A DNA stretch of 64,000 nt, taken from the NCBI RefSeq assembly GCF_002335805.1, contig NZ_NISU01000001.1:256079-320078 (forward strand), given 5' to 3'. This document shows, piece after piece, positions 1-7,878 of this stretch (positions are counted from its first letter, which is position 1; each line of letters opens with the position of its first letter). This DNA is from Bacillus sp. FJAT-45350. GTDB taxonomy: Bacteria; Bacillota; Bacilli; Bacillales; NISU01. The notes below the pieces were generated by a model. The model was not told the DNA's origin and did not search any database. It saw only the letters and a program-made list of their open reading frames with translations. The position numbers were made by a program, and so were the translations under genes.

Positions 1-1
1 A

Positions 2-631
2 AATGGAATACGTTCTAAAACTGTAAAGAAGTACAAGGCGACGACAAATTCTAAACACAACTTACCTGTCTATCCGAACCTATTAAACCAAAAGTTTCAG
101 GTGGACCATCCTAGCCAAGTTTGGGTAGCTGATATTACCTACATTTGGACAAAGCAAGGCTGGCTGTATCTCGCATCGATTATGGATTTGTATTCAAGAC
201 GAATTTTAGGTTGGCATATGAGTGAACGAATGACAAAAGAATTAGTCATCACAGCCCTTGAACGTGCGGTTGTTGCCCAAAAACCAACGCCAGGGCTCAT
301 TCATCATTCAGACCGTGGGAGCCAATATGCTTCAAATGCTTACCAAAGTTTACTACGGTCAAATGGTATGTTTACCAGCATGAGTCGCAAAGGAAATTGT
401 TATGACAACGCTTGTATTGAGTCTTTTCATGGCGTGATTAAAAAAGAGTTAATTTTTCATAGAAACTATCAAACAAGAGATGAAGCTAAGAAAGATATAT
501 TCGAGTATATTGTCAGCTTTTACAACTACAAACGCATTCATTCATCAAACAATTATCAGTCTCCAATCGTGTTTGAAAAACTCTACTATAAGAATTATGT
601 GTCAATAAGAAAATCCTCACTATCAAGTTGA
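2..631 (+). CDS. IS3-family transposase OrfB (IS150-like), 5'-truncated by window edge
   Basis: This is the DDE-integrase subunit of an IS3-family element. The frame is open from base 2, giving an upstream segment (GIRSKTVKKYKATTNSKHN) typical of the pre-core region of OrfB, so the GTG at 101 is an internal codon, not the start. The catalytic triad is visible: D in ADITYIWT, D in HHSDRGSQYAS and E in NACIESFHGVIKKE. The C-terminal YNYKRIHSSNNYQSP motif is also family-typical. The carboxyl end looks complete, so the element may be intact beyond the window. It sits directly upstream of the sugar-nucleotide genes. Family assignment is firm; subgroup is inferred. Confidence 0.93.
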   Translation, partial: NGIRSKTVKKYKATTNSKHNLPVYPNLLNQKFQVDHPSQVWVADITYIWTKQGWLYLASIMDLYSRRILGWHMSERMTKELVITALERAVVAQKPTPGLIHHSDRGSQYASNAYQSLLRSNGMFTSMSRKGNCYDNACIESFHGVIKKELIFHRNYQTRDEAKKDIFEYIVSFYNYKRIHSSNNYQSPIVFEKLYYKNYVSIRKSSLSS

Positions 632-658
632 GGGTGAACCCTTAACTTGATAGTGAGG
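615..658. repeat. Long hairpin at the 3' end of the IS3 transposase gene
   Basis: Arms 615-635 and 638-658 are complementary over 21 bases with a single G-T wobble, and the stop codon (629-631) lies in the left arm. It is probably a terminator or readthrough block belonging to the insertion sequence. No long T run follows, so the terminator role is inferred. Confidence 0.7.
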
Positions 659-702
659 TCACCAAGCGTAAGCGCGGTAGGGAAAAAGCAAAAGTCCCTA
701 TT

Positions 703-732
703 CGATGTGTCCATTTTCTTGACATAGTATCA
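703..732. mobile_element. Probable right terminal inverted repeat of the IS3 element
   Basis: The segment GTGTCCATTTTCTTGACATA resembles the terminal repeats of Gram-positive IS150-group elements. The other end is outside the window, so the repeat cannot be matched and the exact boundary is approximate. Confidence 0.4.
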
Positions 733-788
733 TTTCTGCCTAAAGTTCGTCACTCTAATTATAATAACTATAAAAAGGAAGTGATTAT

Positions 789-1517
789 ATGAATAAGGCT
801 GTTATTCTAGCGGGAGGAACAGGTTCACGCTTATCGCCTATCACACGTATCATAAATAAACATCTACTACCAGTAGGTAATTACCCTATGATTTACTGGT
901 CAATTTATAAAGTAAGGGAAGCTGGTATTGAAGAAATCCTGCTATTAACATCACGGGAGTATTTAAGTTTGTTTATTCAATTACTTGGTGAAGGCGAAGA
1001 GTTTAATGTGAAAATAAAATATAAAATTCAAGAATCAGCCACTGGAATTGCAGGCGCCTTATCGTTAGCCAAAGATTTTATCGGCGATGAAAAATTCCTA
1101 GTATTGTTAGGAGACAATATTTTTCAAGATTCGTTACAGCCCTATTTATATGAATTTGAGGATAATAGGAGTGGGGCATTTGTATTACTAAAGGAAGTTG
1201 AGCAACCAGAACATTATGGAATTGCTAGGTTCAATAAGGATAAGGGAGAAATTATCTCAATTGTAGAAAAGCCAAAGGAAGAAGGACCAGCTTATTGTGT
1301 AACTGGGATTTACTTTTACGATCCTTCTGTTTTTTCTTATATAGAAAGAATTTCACCATCAACGAGAGGGGAATTAGAAATTACCGATGTAAATAATTTT
1401 TATCTCAATGACTCGTTGCTATCTTATGAAGTATTAAAAGGCTGGTGGATTGATGCAGGTACACCTGAATCTCTGTTTCTAGCAAATAAGTTCGTCCATA
1501 AAGGGGATGGAAAGTAA
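789..1517 (+). CDS. spsI: SpsI-like sugar-1-phosphate nucleotidyltransferase
   Basis: Probable glucose-1-phosphate thymidylyltransferase, which condenses a hexose-1-phosphate with dTTP to make a dTDP-sugar. The nucleotide-binding signature LAGGTGSRLSPIT is at residues 8-20, the PMIYW segment at about 33-37, the catalytic-type GDN at 109-111, VEKP near 159 and GWWIDAGTPESL near 220. At 242 residues it matches the short SpsI of B. subtilis rather than the ~290-residue RmlA. A GGAAG ribosome site lies before ATG 789. In B. subtilis spsI is followed by spsJ-spsK-spsL; here spsL follows directly, so the dehydratase and reductase steps are missing from this window. Confidence 0.85.
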   Translation: MNKAVILAGGTGSRLSPITRIINKHLLPVGNYPMIYWSIYKVREAGIEEILLLTSREYLSLFIQLLGEGEEFNVKIKYKIQESATGIAGALSLAKDFIGDEKFLVLLGDNIFQDSLQPYLYEFEDNRSGAFVLLKEVEQPEHYGIARFNKDKGEIISIVEKPKEEGPAYCVTGIYFYDPSVFSYIERISPSTRGELEITDVNNFYLNDSLLSYEVLKGWWIDAGTPESLFLANKFVHKGDGK

Positions 1518-1557
1518 AAGGTGACTGACAAAATAAAAGTATAGGAGGCTGGTTTCA

Positions 1558-2013
1558 TTGATTAGTGGAGTGAAAGTAAAAAGATTAATGAAGCATTGCG
1601 ATGATCGTGGCTATTTTGCAGAGCTAGTTAGGGAAGATGAAGGTTTACTTGAACGGTTTGGGCAGGCTTCTATATCAATGAGCTATCCAGGTGTGATAAA
1701 AGCATTTCACTACCATAATTATCAGGATGATCTTTGGTTCTTTCCTTCAGGAAATGCTCAAGTTGTCCTTCATGATTTGAGGGACACATCCCAAACATAT
1801 GGAGAAACCGACGTTTACTATTTAGGGGAAGAAAATCCTATCCTTTTGTTAATACCAAAAGGGGTTGCTCATGGGTATCGAGTATTAGGTGAGCGACCTG
1901 CAACGATTGTTTATTTTACAACAGAAGCGTACAACGGAGTGGACCCAGACGAAAGAAGAATTTCTTACAATGATCCTTGTATTGGTTTTGATTGGGTAAC
2001 GAGGCACCGGTAG
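1558..2013 (+). CDS. spsL: SpsL-like dTDP-4-dehydrorhamnose 3,5-epimerase family protein
   Basis: A cupin-fold sugar epimerase of the RmlC family, 151 residues, which matches the short SpsL form. Family features visible are the N-terminal DDRGYFAEL, the active-site-type histidine in KAFHYH, and the PKGVAHGYRVLG strand. The start is TTG 1558, set by AGGAGG at 1543-1548. It is 40 bases after spsI and probably in the same transcript, consistent with joint work on a dTDP-6-deoxyhexose of the spore polysaccharide. Whether the product is rhamnose cannot be told, because rmlB/rmlD-type genes are not in view. Confidence 0.8.
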   Translation: MISGVKVKRLMKHCDDRGYFAELVREDEGLLERFGQASISMSYPGVIKAFHYHNYQDDLWFFPSGNAQVVLHDLRDTSQTYGETDVYYLGEENPILLLIPKGVAHGYRVLGERPATIVYFTTEAYNGVDPDERRISYNDPCIGFDWVTRHR

Positions 2014-2077
2014 ACCTCAAAAGTCCTATTCATGTTGTTAACTACCAACATTTTAAGTTTAATATGGAGTGATTCAG

Positions 2078-2860
2078 TTGACGAAAGTTTCCATAATTAT
2101 GACTAGTTATAATAAACCAAAGTTTATAGGTAAAGCAATAGAAGGTATATTAAATCAAACATTTACAGATTTTGAGTTGTTATTAATGGATGATAATTCT
2201 AATGAAGAAACTCAAAAAATAATTGAATCATATTTACACGATAGTAGAATTAAATATTTTCGAAGTAATATTAAAAGTACGATAGAAAGAGTACAAAAAA
2301 CCCGGTATGCTGTCTTAATTAATGAAGCTTTAAGAAAAGTAGAGGGAGAATATATTTCATATGCAACAGATGATAATATATACCTCCCAAAAAGGTTAGA
2401 AATAATGGTGGATTATTTAGATAATAATCCTTCAATCCCGATTGTATATTCATCGTCTAAAACAACACATGTCGATAAAAATGGAAGCACAACACATCAA
2501 ATAGAAAGAAAAGCTATAGTTAATCAATGGCTTGCCTCATGTGTTATAGATCATTGCTCGATAATGCATAGAAAAGGTATTTTAAAAGAAATATATATAA
2601 AATGGGGTTCTTATTGGGATGAAAATCCAGAGTTCTATAGAATTGGAGATGCACGCTTTTTTTGGAGGGTAAATCATTTTTGGCCATTTTATCCAATTGA
2701 TGAAGTACTAGATGATAACTATATTACAGAGGAGTCTATACATCATCAGTTGGTATTTGCCGATGAGAAATCAGAATTTGCTAAACTGCTTCCGCCACAA
2801 CGAACATGTAAAGAATTACGTGAGGATTTAAGAAGGAATATTAGAGGGGATAATATATGA
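2078..2860 (+). CDS. spsA: SpsA-like GT2 glycosyltransferase
   Basis: A family-2, GT-A fold glycosyltransferase closely similar in pattern to B. subtilis SpsA. Sequence VSIIMTSYNKPKFIGKAI opens the nucleotide-binding fold. The D39-equivalent sits in LLLMDDNS, the metal-binding DDN is at residues 98-100, and a late catalytic-region aspartate lies in YRIGDARFFWRV near residue 190. Start is taken as TTG 2078, because GGAG (2066-2069) is well placed for it; GTG 2069 overlaps that site. The stop overlaps the next ATG (ATGA), so translation is probably coupled to spsB. The sugar donor is unknown. Confidence 0.88.
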   Translation: MTKVSIIMTSYNKPKFIGKAIEGILNQTFTDFELLLMDDNSNEETQKIIESYLHDSRIKYFRSNIKSTIERVQKTRYAVLINEALRKVEGEYISYATDDNIYLPKRLEIMVDYLDNNPSIPIVYSSSKTTHVDKNGSTTHQIERKAIVNQWLASCVIDHCSIMHRKGILKEIYIKWGSYWDENPEFYRIGDARFFWRVNHFWPFYPIDEVLDDNYITEESIHHQLVFADEKSEFAKLLPPQRTCKELREDLRRNIRGDNI

Positions 2861-4260
2861 AGGAGATTTATTTAAAGCATTATTGGTTATTATTTATAGA
2901 ATTTATAGAGACATTTAAAGAATTAACTCATAATAATATTCCTTTAGCATTGTTAGCAAACTTTTATCAATATATTGATGAAAATGTAAAAAAAGAGATG
3001 CATGAGGAAAGCTTTAGGCAGAAGATAAAACAAGAAAGGCTTAAGATGGAGGAAATTCAACCATATTTTGAAAATTTATTGGAACCAATTAAAAGTCCAT
3101 TAAAAGAGAAAAAGCCAGGACCAACACTTTTAAACTTTGCGTATTTACGTTTTCCCTTAGAGACTTTTCATGATGAATTTAGACCTGAACAAACAGCTGT
3201 CCTTATGGGCAGAAAAACAAAAGATAATTCATATCAGGGAATCTCAATTTATCACCTTGTCGATTATGAAAAGAAAAATACTGAAGAAGAGGTACTTTTG
3301 ATAAGAAAAGCAAAACAAATTTTTACTAATAATAGTAATCACATTTTATTTAGTAATCATTTCTTTATAAACAAGTTTATTAGTCAAATACCAACTATGA
3401 TACGGATATTGAATAGTGTAAAAAATTTTTTAACGGAAGTTCCTATTTCCTGTGTCATAGTGGGTACCACAGAAGACTTAATAAGCCGTACACTTGCGAT
3501 TGTTTCTGCTTCAAAAGGTATACCTAGTATTTGTATGCAGCATGGTGCTCTAATGGGGGAAGAAGCATTTTTACCGATATTTACCACTAAGGTGGCTGTT
3601 TACGGAGGATATGAGAAGCAGTGGTATTTAGCAAGAGGAGCTATTGAGGAACAAGTGGAAATTATAGGTCATCCACGTTATGATACTATTTTTAAAAGAG
3701 AAAGTATGCCAAAAAAACAATTTCAAGAAGAGTTTAACTTGGATCCCAAAAAGCAGTATATACTAATTGCAACTCAACCTGGCTCTCAGAAAAAATGGAG
3801 TCAATTAGTCAAGAAACTTATTAAGAATACAGACTATGAAATAATAATTAAGCCTCATCCGTGGGAGATTGGGAAAAAAAACTATTCAATCTATGAAGCA
3901 CTAGGTAATAAATATAAATCCGTTAAACTTATTTTGAATAAAACGATATCAATATATGATATTTTGCCAAATATTGATCTTGTTATCGTTAAAACTTCTA
4001 CAGTAGGTTTAGAGGCAATGTTATTAAACAAACGAGTAATTGTACTAAAGGATAGTATGTACCCTTATTATGATCAGCTAGGGAAGTTTGCAAATGATGA
4101 TATATCAAGTGTAGTTAAACAAATTAATCAACTTTTCATTGACACTAAGTTACAACAAGAATTTGAAGAAACAAGAAACCAATTCCTCACAAATTCTTAT
4201 CCGCAAAAATTATCAGGGATAAGACTAATTGAGTTAATAAGAAAACTTACAAATGGTTAA
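2857..4260 (+). CDS. spsB: SpsB-like GT-B family transferase (capsule/CDP-glycerol type)
   Basis: 467 residues, close to SpsB length, and placed as in B. subtilis directly after spsA with a 4-base ATGA overlap. The recognisable half is C-terminal: SCVIVGTTED, a CMQHG turn, GHPRYD, and IIKPHPWE, motifs shared with polysaccharide glycerophosphotransferase-like and capsule-export related GT-B proteins. The N-terminal third is charged and helical. It is expected to transfer a polyol-phosphate or sugar during spore-coat polysaccharide synthesis, but the substrate is not readable. A second copy is present at 12492-13964. Confidence 0.75.
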   Translation: MKEIYLKHYWLLFIEFIETFKELTHNNIPLALLANFYQYIDENVKKEMHEESFRQKIKQERLKMEEIQPYFENLLEPIKSPLKEKKPGPTLLNFAYLRFPLETFHDEFRPEQTAVLMGRKTKDNSYQGISIYHLVDYEKKNTEEEVLLIRKAKQIFTNNSNHILFSNHFFINKFISQIPTMIRILNSVKNFLTEVPISCVIVGTTEDLISRTLAIVSASKGIPSICMQHGALMGEEAFLPIFTTKVAVYGGYEKQWYLARGAIEEQVEIIGHPRYDTIFKRESMPKKQFQEEFNLDPKKQYILIATQPGSQKKWSQLVKKLIKNTDYEIIIKPHPWEIGKKNYSIYEALGNKYKSVKLILNKTISIYDILPNIDLVIVKTSTVGLEAMLLNKRVIVLKDSMYPYYDQLGKFANDDISSVVKQINQLFIDTKLQQEFEETRNQFLTNSYPQKLSGIRLIELIRKLTNG

Positions 4261-4268
4261 TATATATT

Positions 4269-4295
4269 ACCAATTTCTAGTTTTTTCATAAACTA
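4269..4295 (+). promoter_or_regulatory. Candidate sigma-K promoter upstream of pseB
   Basis: AC at 4269-4270, a 16-base spacer, then CATAAACTA at 4287-4295, which fits the sigma-K pattern AC-N16/17-CATANNNTA. The -10 lies in the left arm of a hairpin (TTTTCATAAACT and AGTTTATGAAAA, about 4283-4322), so the match could partly be coincidence. Confidence 0.45.
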
Positions 4296-4422
4296 CGATG
4301 TCTAGGTCACAGTTTATGAAAAATTGAATATAACAGTATATTTATGCTGGTAAGGGAGAAGTAAATTTATAATAATGAAGTGTATGTATTATATCAAATT
4401 ATTCAAGAAAGGAGGACTGATT

Positions 4423-5427
4423 GTGTTCTTTAGAGATAAAAAGCTTTTAATTATCGGAGGAACAGGAACAATTGGGAGAAATATAATTAAGCATATTTTA
4501 GTAGAACAACCTAGCGTGATTAGAATCTTCAGTCGAGACGAATATAAACAATACCAACTACAAAATGAATTAGGGGAAAGGTCTAATCTACGATTTTTAA
4601 TAGGAGATGTTAGGGATTACGATCGTGTTTATAGCGCAATGCAGGATATTGATTATGTTTTCCATTTAGCCGCAATGAAGCATGTACCATCTTGTGAATA
4701 TAATCCTTATGAAGCGGTATTAACCAATATACAAGGAACATATAATGTAATAAAAGCAGCAAACGCTCAATTTGTAAAAAAAGTAGTTTTTACTAGTTCA
4801 GATAAAGCTATCTCACCAACCAATACGTACGGTGCCACTAAACTAACAGCGGAAAAACTAATTACTGCGGCAGAAGCTACTAAGGGGAATGGTCAAACAA
4901 CTTTTGCTAGTGTTCGATTTGGTAATGTGCTTGGCTCAAGAGGTTCTGTTATTCCTTTTTTTAAAAAGCAGCTCATAGAAAATAAGAGAATAACAGTTAC
5001 TGATAAAAAGATGACTAGGTTTATGATGACATTAGGTCAGGCAACGAAACTAACAATCAAAGCACTTCAAGAATCGCAAGGTGGAGAAGTTTTTGTTCTA
5101 AAGATGCCAGTTATCCTCTTAGAAGATTTAGTTTCTATTATTATAGAGGAAGTATGCGGAAAATATAATATTAAATTAAAAGAAATAAACGTAGAAGAGA
5201 TTGGGTTAAGAGCAGGTGAAAAAATGTATGAAGAATTAATGACTTATGATGAATCAACGGTAGCATGGGAGTTACCAGATATGTTTGTGATTCCTGGACT
5301 TTATCAAAAAGATGACAAGTATCCTGGAGCACAAAAGGCACTTCGCGGTACGTATAGCTCAATGAATCAAGTTCCACTTACAGATATTGAATTATACAAT
5401 TTAATCAAAGGTGAACTATTAATATAA
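4423..5427 (+). CDS. pseB: PseB-like UDP-N-acetylglucosamine 4,6-dehydratase
   Basis: Extended short-chain dehydrogenase of the PseB/FlaA1/CapD type, the first step of pseudaminic acid synthesis (inverting C5 and removing C6 hydroxyl of UDP-GlcNAc). The NAD(P) loop GGTGTIG is at residues 12-18. The catalytic SSDKA is near 125-129 and Y136-K140 lie in TYGATK. RFGNVLGSRGSVIPFF is family-typical. Start is GTG 4423, fixed by AAAGGAGGA at 4408-4416; an upstream ATG at 4375 adds an untypical tail. Length is 334 residues, normal for PseB. Neighbouring pseC, pseH/G and pseI support the assignment. Confidence 0.85.
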   Translation: MFFRDKKLLIIGGTGTIGRNIIKHILVEQPSVIRIFSRDEYKQYQLQNELGERSNLRFLIGDVRDYDRVYSAMQDIDYVFHLAAMKHVPSCEYNPYEAVLTNIQGTYNVIKAANAQFVKKVVFTSSDKAISPTNTYGATKLTAEKLITAAEATKGNGQTTFASVRFGNVLGSRGSVIPFFKKQLIENKRITVTDKKMTRFMMTLGQATKLTIKALQESQGGEVFVLKMPVILLEDLVSIIIEEVCGKYNIKLKEINVEEIGLRAGEKMYEELMTYDESTVAWELPDMFVIPGLYQKDDKYPGAQKALRGTYSSMNQVPLTDIELYNLIKGELLI

Positions 5428-5554
5428 TAATAGAACATACTTTTATAGAGTGTTCAAAAATTAGTGGCAATGGCTTCGTGCACTGTCCGCCTTAGTAGGA
5501 GAAAATCGCTCCAAAGGCTTTTAAAAGATTAAAGTGGCTTCACTCATTGCTTCA

Positions 5555-5594
5555 AGGTTGTTTAAAAGGGAAAAGACCCCCTTTTTAAACAACC
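5555..5594. terminator. Hairpin of a dispersed AGGTTGTTtAAAAGG family
   Basis: The left arm (5555-5570) and right arm (5577-5594) pair almost perfectly and T-rich DNA follows. The same stem sequence recurs near 30134, 40566 and 57034. The preceding stretch 5440-5550 has no gene but carries GGCAATGGCTTCGTGCACTG, related to repeats near 48430 and 59880. Confidence 0.75.
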
Positions 5595-5705
5595 TCTTTT
5601 ACTATTTAACAGTTTCTTTTAAAAAAAAACGGTATATTACAGGAACCCTACTTATAAAATAAAGTGAAGTACTTACATGGAACAGATGATAGGGGGAGGG
5701 ACTGT

Positions 5706-6650
5706 TTGAAAGTTCTTGTTACTGGTGGTGCAGGATTCATTGGTAGGTGGGTTGTCCAACAGCTGTTAAATGATGGTCATTATGTCTGGGTTCTCGATGA
5801 CCTTTCAAATGGTCGAATAGAGAATATTGAAGAATTTCTAGGTCACAAAAAATTTAAGGAAATGATAAAAGGTGATATTAAAGATGTTTCCCTATTAAAA
5901 GACATATTTAAAAATAAGTTTGATATTTGTTATCATTTAGCAGCAAGTATTAATGTTCAAGATAGTATTGAAAGTCCAAAAAACACATTTGATAATGATA
6001 CGGTTGGTACTTTTAATATTTTGGAACATTGCAAAGAAAGTAATATAAAGATAGTCTTTATGAGTACGTGCATGGTATATGATTGTGCATCTAATATAAG
6101 TGGAATTAAAGAAAATGATAAGATTAAACCTGTGTCTCCTTATGCTGGTGCAAAAATAGCAGCCGAAAATATGGTCTTGTCCTATTATTATGCATATGAT
6201 TTACCAGCTGTAGTTATTCGTCCTTTTAACACGTATGGTCCTTATCAAAAAACGGGTGGTGAAGGGGGAGTTATCGCAATCTTTATAAAAAATAAGTTAG
6301 AAGGAAAACAGTTACAAATCTATGGGGATGGTACACAAACTCGTGATCTCCTTTATGTAGAAGATTGTGCTCGTTTTGTTGTGTGTGCAGGTTATACAAA
6401 GGAAGTAAATGGAGAAATTGTAAATGCAGGATTAGGTCGTGATATTAGTATTAACAGTTTAGCACAGATAATTGCTGAAGATGGTTCTCGTATCGACCAT
6501 GTCAAACATATCCATCCACAAAGCGAAATTCCAAAGTTAATATGTAACTATGAAAAAGCAAAGAAACTCTTAGGTTGGGAGCCTAAAGTTAGTTTAGAAG
6601 AAGGAATAGAACGAACAGAAAAATGGATTAAATCAACTAACCTTATTTAA
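5706..6650 (+). CDS. NAD-dependent sugar epimerase/dehydratase (extended SDR)
   Basis: An extended SDR acting on a nucleotide-sugar. GGAGFIG (residues 7-13) is the Rossmann loop, DDLSNG follows beta-2, and Y146-K150 in SPYAGAK form the catalytic pair. RPFNTYGPYQ and GDGTQTRDLLYVEDCA are typical of UDP-glucose 4-epimerase-like enzymes. Start is TTG 5706, set by GGGGGAGG at 5692-5699; the upstream GTG at 5664 has no ribosome site. It is 13 bases before pseC. The standard pseudaminate pathway does not need a second SDR, so it may make a different sugar; exact reaction not determinable. Confidence 0.75.
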   Translation: MKVLVTGGAGFIGRWVVQQLLNDGHYVWVLDDLSNGRIENIEEFLGHKKFKEMIKGDIKDVSLLKDIFKNKFDICYHLAASINVQDSIESPKNTFDNDTVGTFNILEHCKESNIKIVFMSTCMVYDCASNISGIKENDKIKPVSPYAGAKIAAENMVLSYYYAYDLPAVVIRPFNTYGPYQKTGGEGGVIAIFIKNKLEGKQLQIYGDGTQTRDLLYVEDCARFVVCAGYTKEVNGEIVNAGLGRDISINSLAQIIAEDGSRIDHVKHIHPQSEIPKLICNYEKAKKLLGWEPKVSLEEGIERTEKWIKSTNLI

Positions 6651-6663
6651 TAAGGAGAAATAC

Positions 6664-7866
6664 ATGAAAAATATTGATAAACTGTATATAAATGGTGGAA
6701 AGCCTGTTAGAGACACATATCTTCCATATGGAAAACAAGAGATTGATGATGAAGATATTCAAGCTATTATTAACGTATTAAAAAGTGACTATCTAACAAC
6801 TGGACCTACAATTTTACAATTTGAAAGAGCAGTTGCAGAGTATGTTGATGCAAAATATGCTGTAGCTTTTGCTAATGGTACAGGAGCATTACATGGTGCC
6901 TGTTTTGCTGCGGGTATTCAAGAAAGTGATGAGGTTATCACGACCCCAATGACATTTGTTTCAAGCTCAAATTGTATTCTCTACCAAAGGGGAAAGCCTG
7001 TATTTGCTGATATAGATCCTAGAACGTACAATATATCTCCTCTCTCCATCAAAAAACTCATTACCAAAAAGACAAAAGCAATTATTCCAGTTGATTTTAC
7101 AGGCCAACCAGCCGATTTAGATGAAATTCAATACCTTGCTAATCAATTTAACTTAGTAATAATTGAAGATGCTGCTCATGCGATTGGAGCAACATACAAA
7201 GGAAGAAAAATTGGTTCAATTAGTGATATGACAATGTTTAGCTTTCATCCGGTAAAACATATAACCACTGGAGAAGGTGGGATAATCACTACTAATAATA
7301 AAGAGTACTACGAAAAGCTTATTCAGTTTAGGAGTCATGGAATAACACGTGAACAAAATCAACTAAGTGAGAATCATGGGCCTTGGTATTATGAAATGCA
7401 ATTTCTTGGATTTAATTATCGAATGACTGATTTACAAGCTGGACTTGGGATAAGTCAATTAAAAAAATTAGATAGGTTTATAAAAATAAGAAACAAGTAT
7501 GTAGATATGTACAATAAAGCATTTCAAGAAGTAAAGGAGGTCACGTTACCTTATCAACTAGCAAATTGTCAGTCGAATTGGCACCTTTACATTATCCGGC
7601 TTGATTTAGAACAATTAAAAATTGGACGCAAAGAAATATTTGAAGCCTTACAAAAAGAAAATATCGGCATTAATGTACATTATATACCAGTTTATTTGCA
7701 ACCATATTATCAAAAATTAGGTTATAAAAAGGGAATATGTCCAAATGCAGAAAAACTATATGCTGAAATTATTACACTACCTCTATTCCCAGGAATGTCT
7801 GACAGTGATGTAAGAGATGTAATTAAAGCTGTCTTGAAGGTAATCATTAATTATAAAAAAACTTAA
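6664..7866 (+). CDS. pseC: PseC/SpsC-like UDP-sugar 4-aminotransferase
   Basis: PLP-dependent DegT/DnrJ/EryC1 aminotransferase, 400 residues. It should convert the 4-keto product of PseB to a 4-amino sugar. The PLP-binding lysine is K198 in SFHPVKHITTGEGG, and the cofactor-binding aspartate is D169 in IIEDAAHAIGA. The N-terminus LYINGGKPVRDTYLPYGKQ matches both SpsC and PseC. ATG 6664 has AAGGAG upstream. It lies between an SDR and the condensing enzyme in a tight co-directional run. Confidence 0.87.
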   Translation: MKNIDKLYINGGKPVRDTYLPYGKQEIDDEDIQAIINVLKSDYLTTGPTILQFERAVAEYVDAKYAVAFANGTGALHGACFAAGIQESDEVITTPMTFVSSSNCILYQRGKPVFADIDPRTYNISPLSIKKLITKKTKAIIPVDFTGQPADLDEIQYLANQFNLVIIEDAAHAIGATYKGRKIGSISDMTMFSFHPVKHITTGEGGIITTNNKEYYEKLIQFRSHGITREQNQLSENHGPWYYEMQFLGFNYRMTDLQAGLGISQLKKLDRFIKIRNKYVDMYNKAFQEVKEVTLPYQLANCQSNWHLYIIRLDLEQLKIGRKEIFEALQKENIGINVHYIPVYLQPYYQKLGYKKGICPNAEKLYAEIITLPLFPGMSDSDVRDVIKAVLKVIINYKKT

Positions 7867-7878
7867 TAGAAGGGGTTG

